From positions 4,916,244 through 4,980,243 of the forward strand of contig JANAVB010004000.1 of assembly GCA_029216955.1 (NCBI GenBank): a stretch of 64,000 bases of DNA, given 5' to 3'. This document shows positions 10,114-22,828 of the stretch, piece after piece (the first letter of the stretch is position 1; each line of letters begins with the position of its first letter). Under the pieces are notes generated by a model. That model searched no databases, had not been told where the DNA came from, and saw nothing but the letters and a program-made list of their open reading frames with translations. The DNA comes from Iris pallida. Its lineage: Eukaryota > Streptophyta > Magnoliopsida > Asparagales > Iridaceae. The position numbers were made by a program, and so were the translations under genes.

Positions 10114-11619
10114 GATTCTGATACCAGCATTGGTCATGTTCATAGAGTGATAATATCTTCTAACATGGTGTCTGTCAAATTTTTGGAAGATGATGAAGAT
10201 GACATTGAAGAAGCTCCTGAAATGGACCCTTGGGCACAAAGGATGGACAATTAGTGGGAACTTTGTTTTGAACAACGAGAGCCACCTACTGAGGATCAAT
10301 TAGTCCAGATCGATATTAGAGAGAAGGGCGTATCATGACCAATCTTTATTAGCAAAAATCTTCCAGAGGATGATAAACAAGAATTAATTCATCTTATTCG
10401 TGAATATATTGATGTCTTCCCCTGGAGTTACGAAGATATGTCGGGATTAGATCCTCAAATTGCAACTCACAAGCTTAATATTTTGCCGAATGTCAAGCCG
10501 GCCAAACAACAACGACGATTCAAGCCTGAAATGATGGATGCAATTAATGATGAAATCAAAAAGCTTATAGCTTATGGTTTTATCAGAGAAGAACAACATC
10601 CTGACTGGGTAGCCAACGATGTACCATTTCTGAAGAAGACCGAAAAGGTTCGACTTTGCATAAACTTTCGGGATCTCAATGATGCTTGCCCTAAAGACGA
10701 CTTTCCTCTCCCAATTACTGATGTCATGATCGACAATATATGTGGATTCGAACGAATTTCTTTCATGGATGGTTTTTCTGGATATAATCAAATCCAGATG
10801 AATCCTGAAGATGAGAAATATACTTTATTTTGTACTCTTCGTGGAGTGTACTGTTATACGGTCATGTCGTTTGGTCTTAAGAACGCAGGTGCAACTTACC
10901 AGCGGGCTATGAGTACTATCTTTTGAGATCATCTACGAAAGGCTGTCGAATGCTATATTGACGATATTGCTGTTAAAAGTCGTCTCAAGGAAGATTACAT
11001 TCAAGATTTAAGAACTATCTTCAATCTAATGTGCCAGCATCAACTCAAAATGAACCCCACCAAGTCTTTTTTGGGTGTCTCTAGTGGTAAATTTCTCGAC
11101 TTCATCATTACCTCTAAATGTATACACGTTGATCCCGAGAAGATCAAAGCCATTCAAAAGATGCGTCCTCCACGTAACCTAAAAGAGCTACGAGGATTCA
11201 AAGGTCGACTTGCGTGCATCAGGCCGTTCATTTTGAATTTATCTGGACGTTGTAGACCATTTACTCAGTTAATGAAGAAAGATGTATCTTTCGTTTGGAC
11301 GGAGGAATGTTAACGAGTATTTAATGACATAAAGTGGTATTTAATGAGTCCACCGGTTCTTGTACCACAAATTTCAGGAATACCCTTCTTAGTGTATGTT
11401 CGGGCAATGGATCATTCATGGGAAGCTTTGCTAGCTCAGAAGAACAAGGAAGGTCATGAACAAGCCATCTATTACCTTAGTCGAACAATGATTAGAGCTG
11501 AACATCGTTATAGGCCGGTGGAGAAAGAATGTTTAGCCTTAATGTTTGTCGTTCAGAAGACAAGACATTACATCATAGGCCAAACTATTCATGTCATATC
11601 CCGGGTCAATCCTCTTTGA
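10114..11619 (+). pseudogene. Reverse transcriptase and RNase H of Tat element B
   Basis: Continues the protease frame past the TAG at 10111. Extra stops occur at 10252, 10336, 10924, 11311 and about 11617. Motifs in order are PWSYEDMSGLD, LCINFRDLND, FMDGFSGYNQI, MSFGLKNAGATYQRAM, then after the stop at 10924 CYIDDIAVKS, so the catalytic YxDD box survives. The connection region (VDPEKIKAIQKMRPP) and an RNase H-like segment with HRYRPVEKECLALMF follow. Only nonsense changes break it; I see no frameshift in this part. Confidence 0.8.
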
Positions 11620-11829
11620 GTCTTAATAAAGAAGCCAAGTACACTCAATTCTAGGCTTGCCACATGGGCCATATTATTAGCATAATATGATATATTTTAT
11701 GTTCCTCAAAAGTATGTAAAAGGCCAAGCATTTTCCGACTTCTTAGCAGCTCATCATGTCCCTGAGACATCTAAACTCTATAATGAGATTCCGGACGAAA
11801 CATTGGAATAAAATATGATCTCAGAAGAA

Positions 11830-12207
11830 CCTCCTACCTGGAGGTTGTTCTTTGATAGAGCTTCTAGAATTGGACCAGGAGGTACCCTTGTGGCTGGAGT
11901 GGGAATTGTTCTCGTTTTACCAGATGGATTAACTATTCAAAGGGCTTATTCTTTAGACGAATCATGATCTAACAATGTGGCTGAATATAATGCCTTGCTT
12001 ATTGGACTTCAATTGGCTAAACAACTGGGTGTTGAATATCTCGAAGTATATGGCGACTCTAAGTTGATTGTTAATCAGGTTAGAGGCATATATGAAGTCC
12101 GATATCAAGATTTAGTTCCATACCATAAAGCAGCAACCAGGATATCTTCTTCATTCAAAGGATTCTTCATCGAAACATGTACGTCGGACATGCAATACAG
12201 AAGCTAA
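11830..12207 (+). pseudogene. Second, archaeal-type RNase H domain of Tat element B
   Basis: The same frame encodes WRLFFDRAS, then AEYNALLIGLQLAKQLG and VYGDSKLIVNQV, which carry the Asp, Glu and Asp of the RNase H fold. A TGA at about 11965-11967 splits the domain. A second RNase H placed after the retroviral-type one is a known mark of the plant Tat lineage and is the best evidence for the lineage call. Confidence 0.75.
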
Positions 12208-12359
12208 TGCCTTAGCTAACCTAGCTGTGGTATTGGCAGTTCCAGTCAAAAGACAACAGATGGTTGTTATCTCTAATAGAGAACTATTCTGTGTTGAAAA
12301 CAACCACAACATTGAATTCAGCAACATAACTGAGGTCAACGTCACTTGCAAGGATTAGA

Positions 12360-12658
12360 GAGCACCTTTCATTGATTTTGTAGTGCATGACATCTTGCCA
12401 GAAGATCCTAAAGAAGCTACAAGTATCCATCGTCGATCGCTTCGATTCTATTATAATCATACTACTAAAACACTCTATCGAAGAACTTTTGATGGATTAC
12501 TCTTGTGGTGTCTCGCTGGTGATAAAGCAAAGAAGATATTACGTGAAGCTCATGATGGTGTTTGTGGCGCACATCTGCACTGCGTATTGATCAAACAGGC
12601 GGATATCAAAAATGCGGGCCAATCAACAGACGCATCTTTCTTCAGTACGAGTCACTAG
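12360..12658 (+). pseudogene. Truncated integrase N-terminus of Tat element B
   Basis: A frame shifted relative to the preceding RNase H. It encodes the segment before integrase and the start of the HHCC zinc-binding domain (ILREAHDGVCGAH). It breaks off before the CxxC half. The catalytic DDE core and C-terminus are absent, since the sequence after 12660 no longer resembles integrase. Element B therefore cannot integrate by itself. Confidence 0.65.
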
Positions 12659-13271
12659 CACATATCAGCAATATACGCCTCTGATCGAAGCTAAATACTG
12701 GACCACGGTGTGCACCTATTCTCAGAAATAGTTAGTGCATATCAATAGTGTCTACAACATGCAAGTCAGTGCTTATTTTCAAAAGTGGCACAAAAGAAAA
12801 ACGATAATATAAGAAAATCATTGGTTCTTTGTCGAGACTTACCAACTTTTGAAGACGCAGTATACAAAAGAATAACATCAGAATGAAGTGGCGCAAGTAG
12901 GACCTTGTGAGAAGCCATTTGTTTTGAGAAAATATGAATGACTCTTTCGTTTCTGGTTGTCCTTTTTAAAAAAGAGCGAAAGATGAAGACGAGTACGTCA
13001 TTCTAGGAGCCTATTTTGGGAAAGAACTTAAAATGGGCACCTAAAACCGTGCGACGAACTGCCATGTGTCCCTCAAAAGAAACATCAAACAAAGAATTAG
13101 CCAAAGGAATGCGACCACGTGTGCTATTCGAAATCACAGCCACACAATATATCAGAAATTTTAGATTTTATTGCATAAAGATGGGTGGACCCCTACAGAC
13201 AAGGACACAAGAAAAGAGAATAGAATTTTTGGCATGCCTAAACATTATTTGTTGTTCTTGCCTTCATCGAT

Positions 13272-13742
13272 CTAATGAAGGGCGGCGTCCAATTCCTGCA
13301 TGTTACGGATCCCCGAGCGACGCATCAGATTAAGGAATCCCTCCGAATCGCCACGCTTATCAGAGGATGGCCCACCGCTCGAGCAATTGAAGACCATCGA
13401 GTCTAGACCAAAACAGTCTAAAATGTTTACCGCTCTCAGCGATGAGTTAGCCTCCAACAAATAAGTTGTAGGCGCAACATCATGTCCCGCTTCAGGAGAC
13501 TTTATCATGCTGTCAGCATTTATCTCCATCTCTTCCTTCTTGGGGGCCATTGAAGAACAGAAGTGAAGAATAAAAGTACAAAGATCAACTACTACATATA
13601 TATCAACAAAATGGCTCTTCATATTTCTCATGGGAAACTGAAAATCATCAATAAACTCGGGAAGACGAAGAGAAGATTGAGTATTTTCGAGAAAAAATTT
13701 TAATTGTGATGATCGAGCATTTACTGGCGCAACTTGACTCAA
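13272..13742 (-). CDS. Possible antisense ORF in the 3' region of Tat element B
   Basis: A 156-codon open frame opposite to gag-pol, between the integrase remnant and the 3' LTR. An internal Met near 13552 would give a 93-residue acidic, Ser-rich product beginning MAPKKEEMEIN and ending ELDAALH. No domain is recognised. Antisense extra ORFs downstream of pol have been reported in Tat elements, so the place fits, but the reading could also be chance. Confidence 0.3.
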   Translation of the reverse strand: MSQVAPVNARSSQLKFFLENTQSSLRLPEFIDDFQFPMRNMKSHFVDIYVVVDLCTFILHFCSSMAPKKEEMEINADSMIKSPEAGHDVAPTTYLLEANSSLRAVNILDCFGLDSMVFNCSSGGPSSDKRGDSEGFLNLMRRSGIRNMQELDAALH

Positions 13743-13815
13743 GTCAAAAAATTTATAAATTCAAAGTATTTCAAAAACTTTGAAACGTTTTAAGTTTTAA
13801 AAACTTTGAAGGGGT

Positions 13816-14720
13816 TCTTGTAGGGCCTAAAAATCAAGTTGTGCCCCAAAAATCATGTTGTGCCACTGTTTTTAAGCTCAAAGATCAAGCTGTGCCACTG
13901 ATCAGGTTGCGCCTGAGATCAGACTGCACCCAGTCTTGTTGCGCCAAAATCTACGTGGCGTCTGACACTTAATGGCCATCATTACCTGACAATACTGACA
14001 ATTGACACCACAGTGAACGACGAAAATCTCTTCGAATCCCGTAAATTATGCTGCTCAATGTGAGTTGGTTGACAGTTGTCCTGTACGCTTCGTAAGTTGC
14101 GCCTAGGCGCAATCCAGACAAAATCTTTTGTTGCGCCAAGGCGTAATCTGAATGACTTCTGCTCAAAGGCTGCCACGTGTCCTGGCACAGCTCAATCAGA
14201 CGCAGTAGACCGAAGCTCGTGCAACCTGATAAAGTTGAGACAACTTACATTCTAAAGCTGGATGACGTGGCGCACATGCCACTAATCTCTCAAGACGTGT
14301 CTACTATCTTGTACACGACCATGCGCATCTCAATCACATGATGCCACGCGTCTAAATACAGTTAGTACACGACTTAACAACTGAATGAAAGTTGGCACAA
14401 CAGGAGGTTGGCGCAACCCAATGTGGCGTAATCCAGCCTCGCGTACATCAGAATAACTGCTAAAACAGTTATTTCTTGAACTCTATAAATAGAGTTTTCA
14501 ATCATTATGAAATGATCAGATACATACGCACAGAGATCAAGAACTCTTGCAAAATTGCTGCTACATTCTCCGGAGGCTACAGTCTTTAAGTTCATATAGT
14601 CAAAGGGATAAAGTGATCGTCTTTTGATCAGATTCCTACAGTTGTACTTCCCCAAAATTTATTATACTTTGTACTATTCTTTTTCAAGTTTGGAATAAAC
14701 ACTTTTTGTTTTTGCAAACA
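13816..14720 (+). repeat. 3' LTR of Tat element B
   Basis: A purine tract (tttgaagggg, about 13806-13815) precedes it. It carries a TATA box (14483-14490) and, at about 14600-14655, the block gggataaagtgatcgtctt followed by gatcagatt that also occurs in LTR A. The start and end are approximate. The left part has short repeats of the type atcaagttgtgcc (13830-13950). Confidence 0.55.
14481..14494 (+). promoter_or_regulatory. TATA box of LTR B
   Basis: ctctataaatagag, the counterpart of the LTR A core promoter at 6794-6783. Confidence 0.65.
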
Positions 14721-15051
14721 CATACGACCAAAGATACGCTCACTATCAAGAGCGGCATCATAGGACTTATGGTAAGTTTGGCACTTTTTGTTATTCCCGA
14801 AATAGATCTTAGATGGAAGAACGTGAGTCGACAGAGTGATTTGGCAACACTTCGAGGAAGGTGCACAACTGAGATCCCGGAGGATTCAGAGAGACGAAAT
14901 CAAATGTAACAATTTGAAGAAGGCACAAATTCACTTCGTAGCAGCAACGACGAAATCCTACAAGTGGTTTCTGATAAGATCAGAGAAGCACAAGAGGTTT
15001 CTGATTAAATCAGAGAAGAAGAGAAGGAAAGAAGAAAGAGAAAGGCAGCTT
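14721..15051. other. Unassigned spacer between Tat LTR and copia LTR
   Basis: No gene recognised. It has short repeats of the form ttctgataagatcagaga at 14969-15024. A TGGCAAC stretch at 14842 recalls the primer-binding site of element A but is poorly matched. Confidence 0.4.
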
Positions 15052-15642
15052 TGTTGGGGTGATAAAGATCACCGTTGCTTAAAGCAAGATTCGCCTTTAT
15101 ACAATCCGCTTCAAGGACCCAGCAAGTTCATAGAGAACTTCTGGAACGCTCGTCAGTCAACTTTTTGTGACTTAAACGGGCTCCCTGAACTTTACGGACT
15201 TCCTAAACTCTCTTCTTTGATGCATCTTTCAAAGGAGGCCAAGGGGCTTTATTTATAGAGTAGAGTGAGACTTCACCATTTCTCCTATCCAGTGCGGGAC
15301 TAAAACACCAATACTCAAAAATAGAGTTTGATATTTTAGATAATCTCACAATCAATATATTCGTGTGCCAATCCACGCCTACCCCCAAAACACTCCCATG
15401 CATGCCCGAGGCAACCTGGAGTCCGTGTCCGAGTTCGAGTCTGAATAAATAGAAGTAACTTGCTTTCTTGTTGGAGTTAATCCTTTTTTCGACTAGAAAA
15501 ATAATCCCACGTGGCACCCAATTGTACCCTACCACAACTCATGTGCATACGTCAACTCAAGCAATGTATTATATTGAGATACTCACAATTTGGTAACCGA
15601 TATAGGACTATCTTTCCTTGTTTAAAGGAAAAAATACCAACA
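15052..15642 (-). repeat. 3' LTR of a Ty1/copia element
   Basis: On the minus strand it starts TGTTGG at 15642, directly after a purine tract (GGGGAAT), and ends CCAACA at 15052, so the LTR ends are inverted copies of each other. A TATA box lies at 15260-15247. The length, 591 bp, is ordinary for copia LTRs. No second LTR was found in the window. Confidence 0.7.
15247..15260 (-). promoter_or_regulatory. TATA box of copia LTR
   Basis: CTCTATAAATAAAG on the minus strand, about 385 bp into the LTR. Confidence 0.55.
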
Positions 15643-15969
15643 ATTCCCCATATATCTCAATATGTGTGTTGAGCGTTCCCCACAGTGACTGCCCATGTAT
15701 TAGGAGAGATATCGTCATGACTTGAATCTTCCCGTATGGGTTAAATAACAGCATGATACAAGAATGGACTAAGCCTTGAATTCTGTATCATAACTTAAAT
15801 TCTTCCGACTCACATAATGACATCAACTGTGCTTCTGGCTGCACTTTAAAGGCCTTGTGCCAGCCTGGTTTCGACATATGTATATTGGGTGTCTACAAGG
15901 TTTCTCTCAAGAGACGGTCTACATCTCAATCCATTCACTCTAGGTGAGTTCTTTTAAAGAGTCTTGGCA

Positions 15970-16395
15970 TGAACCTTTTGCTTCCTTGCGGTGCTAGGCC
16001 GCTATGACATGGCCCGAAGTCGAGGTACTGCCTCATGTGGTGTCATACCACCTGTAGCATAAAGCCCAGCCTCTTTGTAGTACTAAACTATCCAGCATGA
16101 AGCCTTTCGCTTCCTTGCGGTGTTATGCCGCATTGACATGGCTTGGAAAGCTGAGGCACTATCTCTTGTAGTGTCACCATAAAGTAACATGAGGCCCAGC
16201 CTCTTTATAGTGCTGTCTACCACTCTTCATTCTACAACATTAGGCCCGCTTGCCTATGTGCGGTGCTATGCCGCTGTGACTTAGCCTGAAGCCGAGGCTT
16301 TACCCTCACTAGGTACCTCTTGTGGTGTCATCCCACTTTTGCATAGAGAACTATGCTACTTTGTAGTGTTGTGCTACCCGTACTTCATGTAAAGC
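15970..16395. repeat. About 130-140-bp x 3 imperfect tandem repeat in copia 3' region
   Basis: Three diverged copies contain ccttgcggtgctaggccgc (or a variant) followed by gacatggc, gaggc, cttgtggtgtca and cagcctctttgtagt. They start near 15985, 16115 and 16255. Confidence 0.7.
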
Positions 16396-16490
16396 ACGCC
16401 GGATATCCCAAATGCTCGAGAACTCATTAAGGCTTCCAAGCCATCCTCTCACAGGACTTTGTTCTATATAAAAAACAAATATTAGACAAC

Positions 16491-16692
16491 AGTGGTTTTG
16501 GGTTCATAACCCCGCAAAGTTTTAAAGGATTGCCTACTTATAGTAGTTATGGGTATGAAACCCCGCAATATCCCAAGGAATTGCCCACTAATAGTGGTTC
16601 TGGGTACGTGACCACACAAAATCCAGAGTACTGCCCACTAACGGTGGTTCTAGGTCCGTGACCCCGTAGTATACCAGAGGATTGCCAACTAC
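16491..16692. repeat. 51-bp x 4 tandem repeat in copia 3' region
   Basis: Units start at 16491, 16542, 16593 and 16643 with agtggttctgggt, followed by gaccccgcaa and ttgcccacta. Confidence 0.88.
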
Positions 16693-16850
16693 ACTTGATA
16701 TTCTTCCAGTCAATGGTCCTCCCTTGAACCAAAAGCTAGATGCCTAGTAGATTTCTTTTTGAACTAAATCATAAAACTTTATGGTAGGTTTACAAAGACA
16801 GAATATTAGAACGTCTTCAAGCCCAATTTTGTAGCTGAGTCCTCGACCAG

Positions 16851-17090
16851 CTAGCGCTTGAGACCTTTGGTGAACGGATCCGCCAGATTCTCCTGGCTCC
16901 AAAAATCTACCACGGCAATGACTCCTTTATTAATGAGATCATTTACCGCCCTGTACCTTAATTGCACAGTCCTTTTCTTGCCATTGAAGAGGTTATTTGA
17001 TGCCACTGCTACAGCCACCTGGTTATCGTAATACATCGGTATCACCCGAATTTGTGCACCAACCACAGGAAGGTCGTATCTGGTTGTCAC
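16851..17090 (-). pseudogene. Ty1/copia RNase H C-terminus
   Basis: The frame shows PMYYDNQVAVAVASN, a run with basic residues around NGKKRTVQLRYRAV, and the terminal NLADPFTKGL, the usual end of copia pol. It is an isolated open piece; the frame to its right is broken. Confidence 0.8.
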
Positions 17091-18525
17091 AATACATCGA
17101 CATCACCCAGGTATGGGTACCAACCACAGAAAGAACCTTTCTGAGCACCCGAAGCAATTCTGTTTCATTTGTTGCAGCTAACAGAGCTCAAATTCCATAG
17201 TAAGATAAAGGTCTGCTTCTTCCACTTCCTCGATATAGAAATATTATCCATGTAAACGATATGACCTCTTCTTTTCCTCCTTCTGAGCACCGACTGACAT
17301 CACTGAAGCCTTCTACCCGTTCAGGGTAACCGTTGTAGTGCATCTTTCTGAGTCCCTAAGAGATATCCAATTACTCACTTCACATCTTTCCAAAGATCAA
17401 CACTTAGCTTGCTTGTGAACTGATTCGTCATGCCTACAACAAAAGCTATTTCAGGCCTAGTGGTACTTGTATCCTATATCAAACATTGGATGATGTTCGA
17501 GTACACCAACTGTCTGACACTTCTCCAGGATCTGGCTTCAGATTTTGATCATACTTGTAAGGAGTATCGATCCCTAGAAGATCCTGATATCCATAGCATG
17601 TGAGCAACTTTTTACGTAGTGAGCTTGTGACAGGGCAAGCTCAACTTCTGTCTAGATTATTCAAGTCCCCAGTATGACATCAGCATCTCCAATATCCTTC
17701 ATACTGAATCTGGACGTGAGGAACATCTCCGTTCTAGTGACACATTATTATGTCGTCCACATAGAGACAAATGATGACTCCTCTCTCATTAGCGAATAGT
17801 CTCGCTGATCCTGTAGCCTTTTGACCTAATAACCAAGTCAAACTTTTTGAGCCACAGATTGAGAGTGTACTTCAAATTGTACATAGAATTCACCAACTTG
17901 TAGACCTTGTCTTCAATATCTTGAACGACAAATCTATCTGACTATTGTATGTGAATCTCTTCTGTTATTTCTCTATCCAAAAGTACTGTCTAGACATCCA
18001 ACTGATGATAGAACAATTATCAATAGCAGTCGCGGCCGCCGTCATCCTGATAGTTGACATCTTAGCTAGTAGAGCATATGTGTCAACCTCAACAATCTTC
18101 TGTTCTTGAGCAAACACTCTAGCCTTGAACTCATCATCAGTTCCTTCGTCTTTCATCTTTTTCTTCTCGAAGATTCAATAGGTTTAGCTCCTTTAGGCAG
18201 ATTAACTAACACCTACTTATAATTTGGATGCTACAGAGTCAATCTTATCATTGACTCTCTCCTCTAGAAGATCGCATCTCTGGACTTCATCACCTTATCA
18301 ACCTCCACATGATGGATGATAAAGTTATCTCCAAAATCTTTTGGCCTTCTCACTTGCCTTGCTAACTGCTTAGCGAATACTGGTTCAAGTGTTGTCTCAT
18401 CAATGACAACCACTTTCTGGACTACTAATTCTTTGCAAGTACTTGCTCCTTCGGTACCAACAATATTCTCCGGAACATCTGTGAGGATAATGATCTTGTC
18501 CTTAGCAATCTTGTCTTCAAAGAAT
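17091..18525 (-). pseudogene. Ty1/copia reverse transcriptase and linker, heavily broken
   Basis: Pieces in several frames. At 18156-17965 the start of copia reverse transcriptase is visible (DEFKARVFAQ and DTYALLAKMSTIR). At 18520-18230 a frame encodes the linker ahead of it, with RPKDFGDNFIIHHV, which resembles the usual copia pre-RT stretch. The middle of the polymerase (17900-17100) is too decayed to read continuously. Confidence 0.65.
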
Positions 18526-18538
18526 TCTAATATATATG

Positions 18539-19140
<602 letters not shown>

Positions 19141-22100
19141 TAATATGTATTATATTAGTTGGTATTTACGTATCTTGATAACTAACATTGTATTTGAGTG
19201 ATGTAAAATACTTTTAAATTATATTTTTATTTATAGTATTTATTTTTATTTTTTAGAATTATTTATTTAATAATTAGATTTTTAAAAGAATAAAAATAGT
19301 AAATACCTTTATTTGTATTTATAGTTTTTCAATTTTAATAAATAATAAATAATTCCTAAAAACTAATTAAAAATTATATTTACATACTAGATTTTATTTA
19401 GGCCAAGTTAGTATATTGGTTGTAAATTTTGGCACATGATATATAAAAGCTTTAATTAGTTAAAATATTATCGTGAGCGTTAGGAAAGTTACATGTATAT
19501 TGGAATATCGGCCCAAACTTCGTGAAGATTGTAAGCTGTATACAATGACCGTCTATTAATATTAGGTAGTTACAAATGTTGGCATTAACTGGATAATACT
19601 ATTAAATAGGTGAATTGGGACCCGTCGCACCACCAATCGAAGAACGCCGACAGACTATAGCATTTCGACAGGAGACATGCAAGTGTACCTTGCCAATATT
19701 TAGTTCTTGTTGTACTTTATTTTAGTTACATTCTTGCTTCATAATTAGCTTAGATTATATTTGCTGTTTATGTAGGATCTTGTTAATACTTCACGTTCGA
19801 ACATATCTAGGTGTCAATGACTATATGCGAATATTGGGTATTGACTTTAGACATAGTGTTGTACTGATTATCGTGTTACTTGAGACACAATGGACCAAGG
19901 ACACTGACACGATCATGATACAAAGTCCTAGACATGTCAGAGTCATGGTTTTGACTCTGTGATAGGTTACAGGATTATTTGCTCGACATTAGTAGTGTTA
20001 CTGGACATGATATAGTAGGCTAGTACATCTGGTGGGGAAAACATAGACTGATTCATCGGGCTACCTGATAGATACACCTTTAGTCATTGTCTCTATAGTC
20101 GGGATATGACTATTATCCATACTCGTATACTGTGGTCTCTGTAGTAGAGCTTCGGTGTTTACTCGTACGTCTGAGGTCCCTCGACACGGTGTCTTTGGCG
20201 TAATAGTCCGATGTATAGAGCTTGTTCTCACTTGCATTTCACTTAGACTGGATTATATAGATACCCTTGTGTTGTTAATTAAAGTATTTTCATTAATTTA
20301 CTGTTACTTGGCATCTTATATTTTTGTATCTTATTATGTCCCCTGAGGACCTGGTCATCTCCACCAGGTGTAGACGAGGAGGCATATACTGAGGTGTATT
20401 GTTCAGGTGCTGTTACAGGAGACATACCTGCACAAGAGGACGAGATTGTGCTAGAGGACTTTGCTTGAGTACGTAGTTCATCCATCCTTCGATGATTATT
20501 TCTTAGCAGACAATATGATCAGCTTTGTCATTTACTTCCTTTTGCTTATTGTCGGGATGTACCCGAGATATTCTTTAGTTTTTTTTATTTGTTGGACAAC
20601 TCAGTTATGATATTCAGACTTTCTTTATTATCATGTCCTGCTATTTTGGATATTTGATTATTATTACATGGATGAGAATAGCTTTGTACCTGTGGCCATG
20701 TGAAATTTATAGCTTAAGTACTCATTGACAAGTCTAAACATTTTCTTAGTCTATTGGTGATATACTGCTGGCATGTTTCGTATGCATAGTCCCACGTATT
20801 TTGGGACTGTGGCATTATAATACAACTCAAATCTGTGTTCCACCTTACTTTCCATACTGCAACTCCTTTACCAGGGATTGCCTCGGTAACCTATAGTCCT
20901 GAGCATTTTCTATGTTACCATATCATCTGACTCAACTCAGGAACGACTATTTGATAGCCCTCCTGCATAACTTAAAGCAATCGTGTTCCGTGCATTGCCA
21001 TCCTTCGGGCCATACTCTATGTACAAGCTGTGAAAATCGTGCTCGTGCATGCTATGATAGCACTGAGATCGTTGGAACATGCCTTGAAGCTGTAGGAGCC
21101 TATAGACTATGATAACAAGTCTATATGTGCCAACATAAAATTTCTCACTTGACCCAATCCATGGGATCGAAAGATCGAGTTCAAAATTTGAAAACCCAAA
21201 GTGAAGTACAATCCAGACATCAAATTAAATATTTTCATGTTCTACACAATCTGACTCAGAGCAGAATTATTCTCTTTAGCTATGTGGATTCATCTCTTCT
21301 ATTAACAAACCTACTTAGTGCAATTGAAACATACATTTATTAGGTGTGTAGGCAAAGCTGAGGCAAGTTCTTCGAAGTCACCCACATGAACAAGGAGTTG
21401 CCTCGGCCGAGTGGGAGTTCGAGCAAGCCGTTGCATAGCCAAGACCAAACGTCGTTGTGTTTCGATTCCTCTGGTTAAATGAGCGGGGTGGGGCACTACA
21501 TCCCCTACTTTCCTTGAACTTATCAATTCGAGGGTTTTTGCCTCCGTTGCTTTAGCGAATGCAACAAAAAATCATTTTTTGAATAAAATACAGATTGCCA
21601 AAATCAGGATCACTGTAGTTTGTCTTAGGATTGCTAAAATTTTAGTAGATCTGTTACAAGAATAAAATTTTGGCAGTTGTAAGACAAATATTTTTTCCAG
21701 CTTTAGTATACAGACAGGACTGCCAATTGACAGTGCTTCTGAAGTTTGAAATCCGTAATTGGTTTGACAATTTAAGAAAAATGAACATTGAAAAATCAAA
21801 TAAACTAAAATCAACTAAGTGATATTTATAAATACATCAAATAAAATTTAAGAATCAGAAAGAAAAATCCTAGATTTTGACAAAACATAGAATATGAATA
21901 ACAAATTAGGGATGGAAGATGAAGATGAAGAGGAAGAAGAAAGTAAGAAGAAGAGAGGATTTTGGTTGATAGAGAATAAGAGAGTGAGAAGTAGAAGAGA
22001 AATAGTGTATGTTACCCCCAATCAATTTTGATAACCGTGCGTCATAAAATTACAACTAATATATGTTGCCCTTAGCCGATGTTATTCCCTAACAAATTTC

Positions 22101-22627
22101 GGCTTTGTCAGAGGCCTAAAACAAATGCATGCCCCACACGGAAGCATAACATTGTCCTTTGGCAACCCAACGCTCTACGAATAATACTTAGCAGACCGAA
22201 CAGAAAACCCGAAAAAAAATTGCAAGGTGTCCGACCCTGATTGGCCAAACCAAATTTGCTGATGTCACCCTCCCCTGCTAATTAACATAGACAATAAAGT
22301 CCGGAACAATCAAGCCCGAACACATGTCAACGCAGTTTACACCGCGGTCTTTGTGGCGGTGTTCAAACTCTATATACATATAATAGATACTCCTCGGCAT
22401 CTTTCTATTTTTGAAATGTCTTATCACTTAGGATTACTCTTCTTGAGAACACTCTCACATATGAAAGGAAAATACTAAATTTACTACCAAATATTTATAA
22501 CTTTCTTACAACTCACATCCACTCTCCTGCTAACATGGTGTCATCCGGTCCCACTCGGTTCCTCCTCTCCCACAATCAATGGATGCCCCCAAAATTGGTT
22601 GTAAGCATAGCATTTTCCCATATGAAA
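19141..22627. other. No recognised gene; probable degraded repeats
   Basis: AT-rich with many short chance frames. The stretch 20340-20600 (gaggaggcatatactg, then gctagaggactttgcttgag) resembles in layout the LTR part of the Tekay-type element near 58040-58200, so an old LTR remnant is possible. The stretch 22440-22520 repeats, in the same direction, part of the MITE arm at 22620-22670. Confidence 0.4.
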
Positions 22628-22828
22628 TGCTAAGTCTACAACCAAATGCTTACAACTTTTTACAACCTCTCACTCCCAACCCTTATACATGGGCCTCACC
22701 GGATCCCATCTTCCTTCACCCCCTGCTACATGAGCTTCACCCGGCTCCATCACTTTTTTCTCTTCCAATCGAAATTCGACACATAGCGATTGTAAAAGAA
22801 TTGTAAGCATTTGGATGTAGGCATAGCA
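22628..22828. mobile_element. MITE with about 39-bp terminal inverted repeats
   Basis: Left arm 22628-22666 (tgctaagtctacaaccaaat, then gcttacaa) is matched in inverse by 22790-22828 (ttgtaagcatttggatgtag, then gcatagca). The core is about 120 bp. No target-site duplication was confirmed, so the superfamily is open. Confidence 0.6.

Larger units (their letters stand above)
7592..14720 (+). mobile_element. Tat/Ogre-lineage Ty3/gypsy element B, 5'-truncated and decayed
   Basis: The plus-strand relative of element A. It starts mid-gag at about 7592, directly against the outer end of LTR A, and keeps a single frame through gag, protease, reverse transcriptase, RNase H and a second RNase H to 12207, broken only by stops. 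It is then frameshifted into a truncated integrase and ends with an LTR at about 13816-14720. The simplest reading is that A inserted into B, so B's 5' LTR, extra ORF and N-terminal gag should lie left of the window. Confidence 0.8.
15643..18525 (-). mobile_element. 3' part of a decayed Ty1/copia retrotransposon, internal region
   Basis: Pol remnants run leftward from about 18525 to 16851, then a 1.2-kb untranslated stretch with two tandem-repeat tracts, then the 3' LTR. The 5' half (LTR, gag, protease, integrase) is missing; the sequence breaks at the TA arrays near 18540. Confidence 0.7.

Noticed and set aside
14840..14862. A second primer-binding site after the Tat B LTR (ttggcaacac)
   Set aside because: Only the first 8 bases match element A's site well and its distance from the LTR block differs (about 230 versus 100 bp).
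14836..15258. A 140-codon plus-strand frame
   Set aside because: It runs across the boundary of the copia LTR (15052), which reads the other way, and has no recognisable domain.
21330..21500. Possible tRNA or SINE (ggagttcgagcaagcc, tttcgattcctc)
   Set aside because: B-box-like words without a convincing A box or a foldable tRNA.
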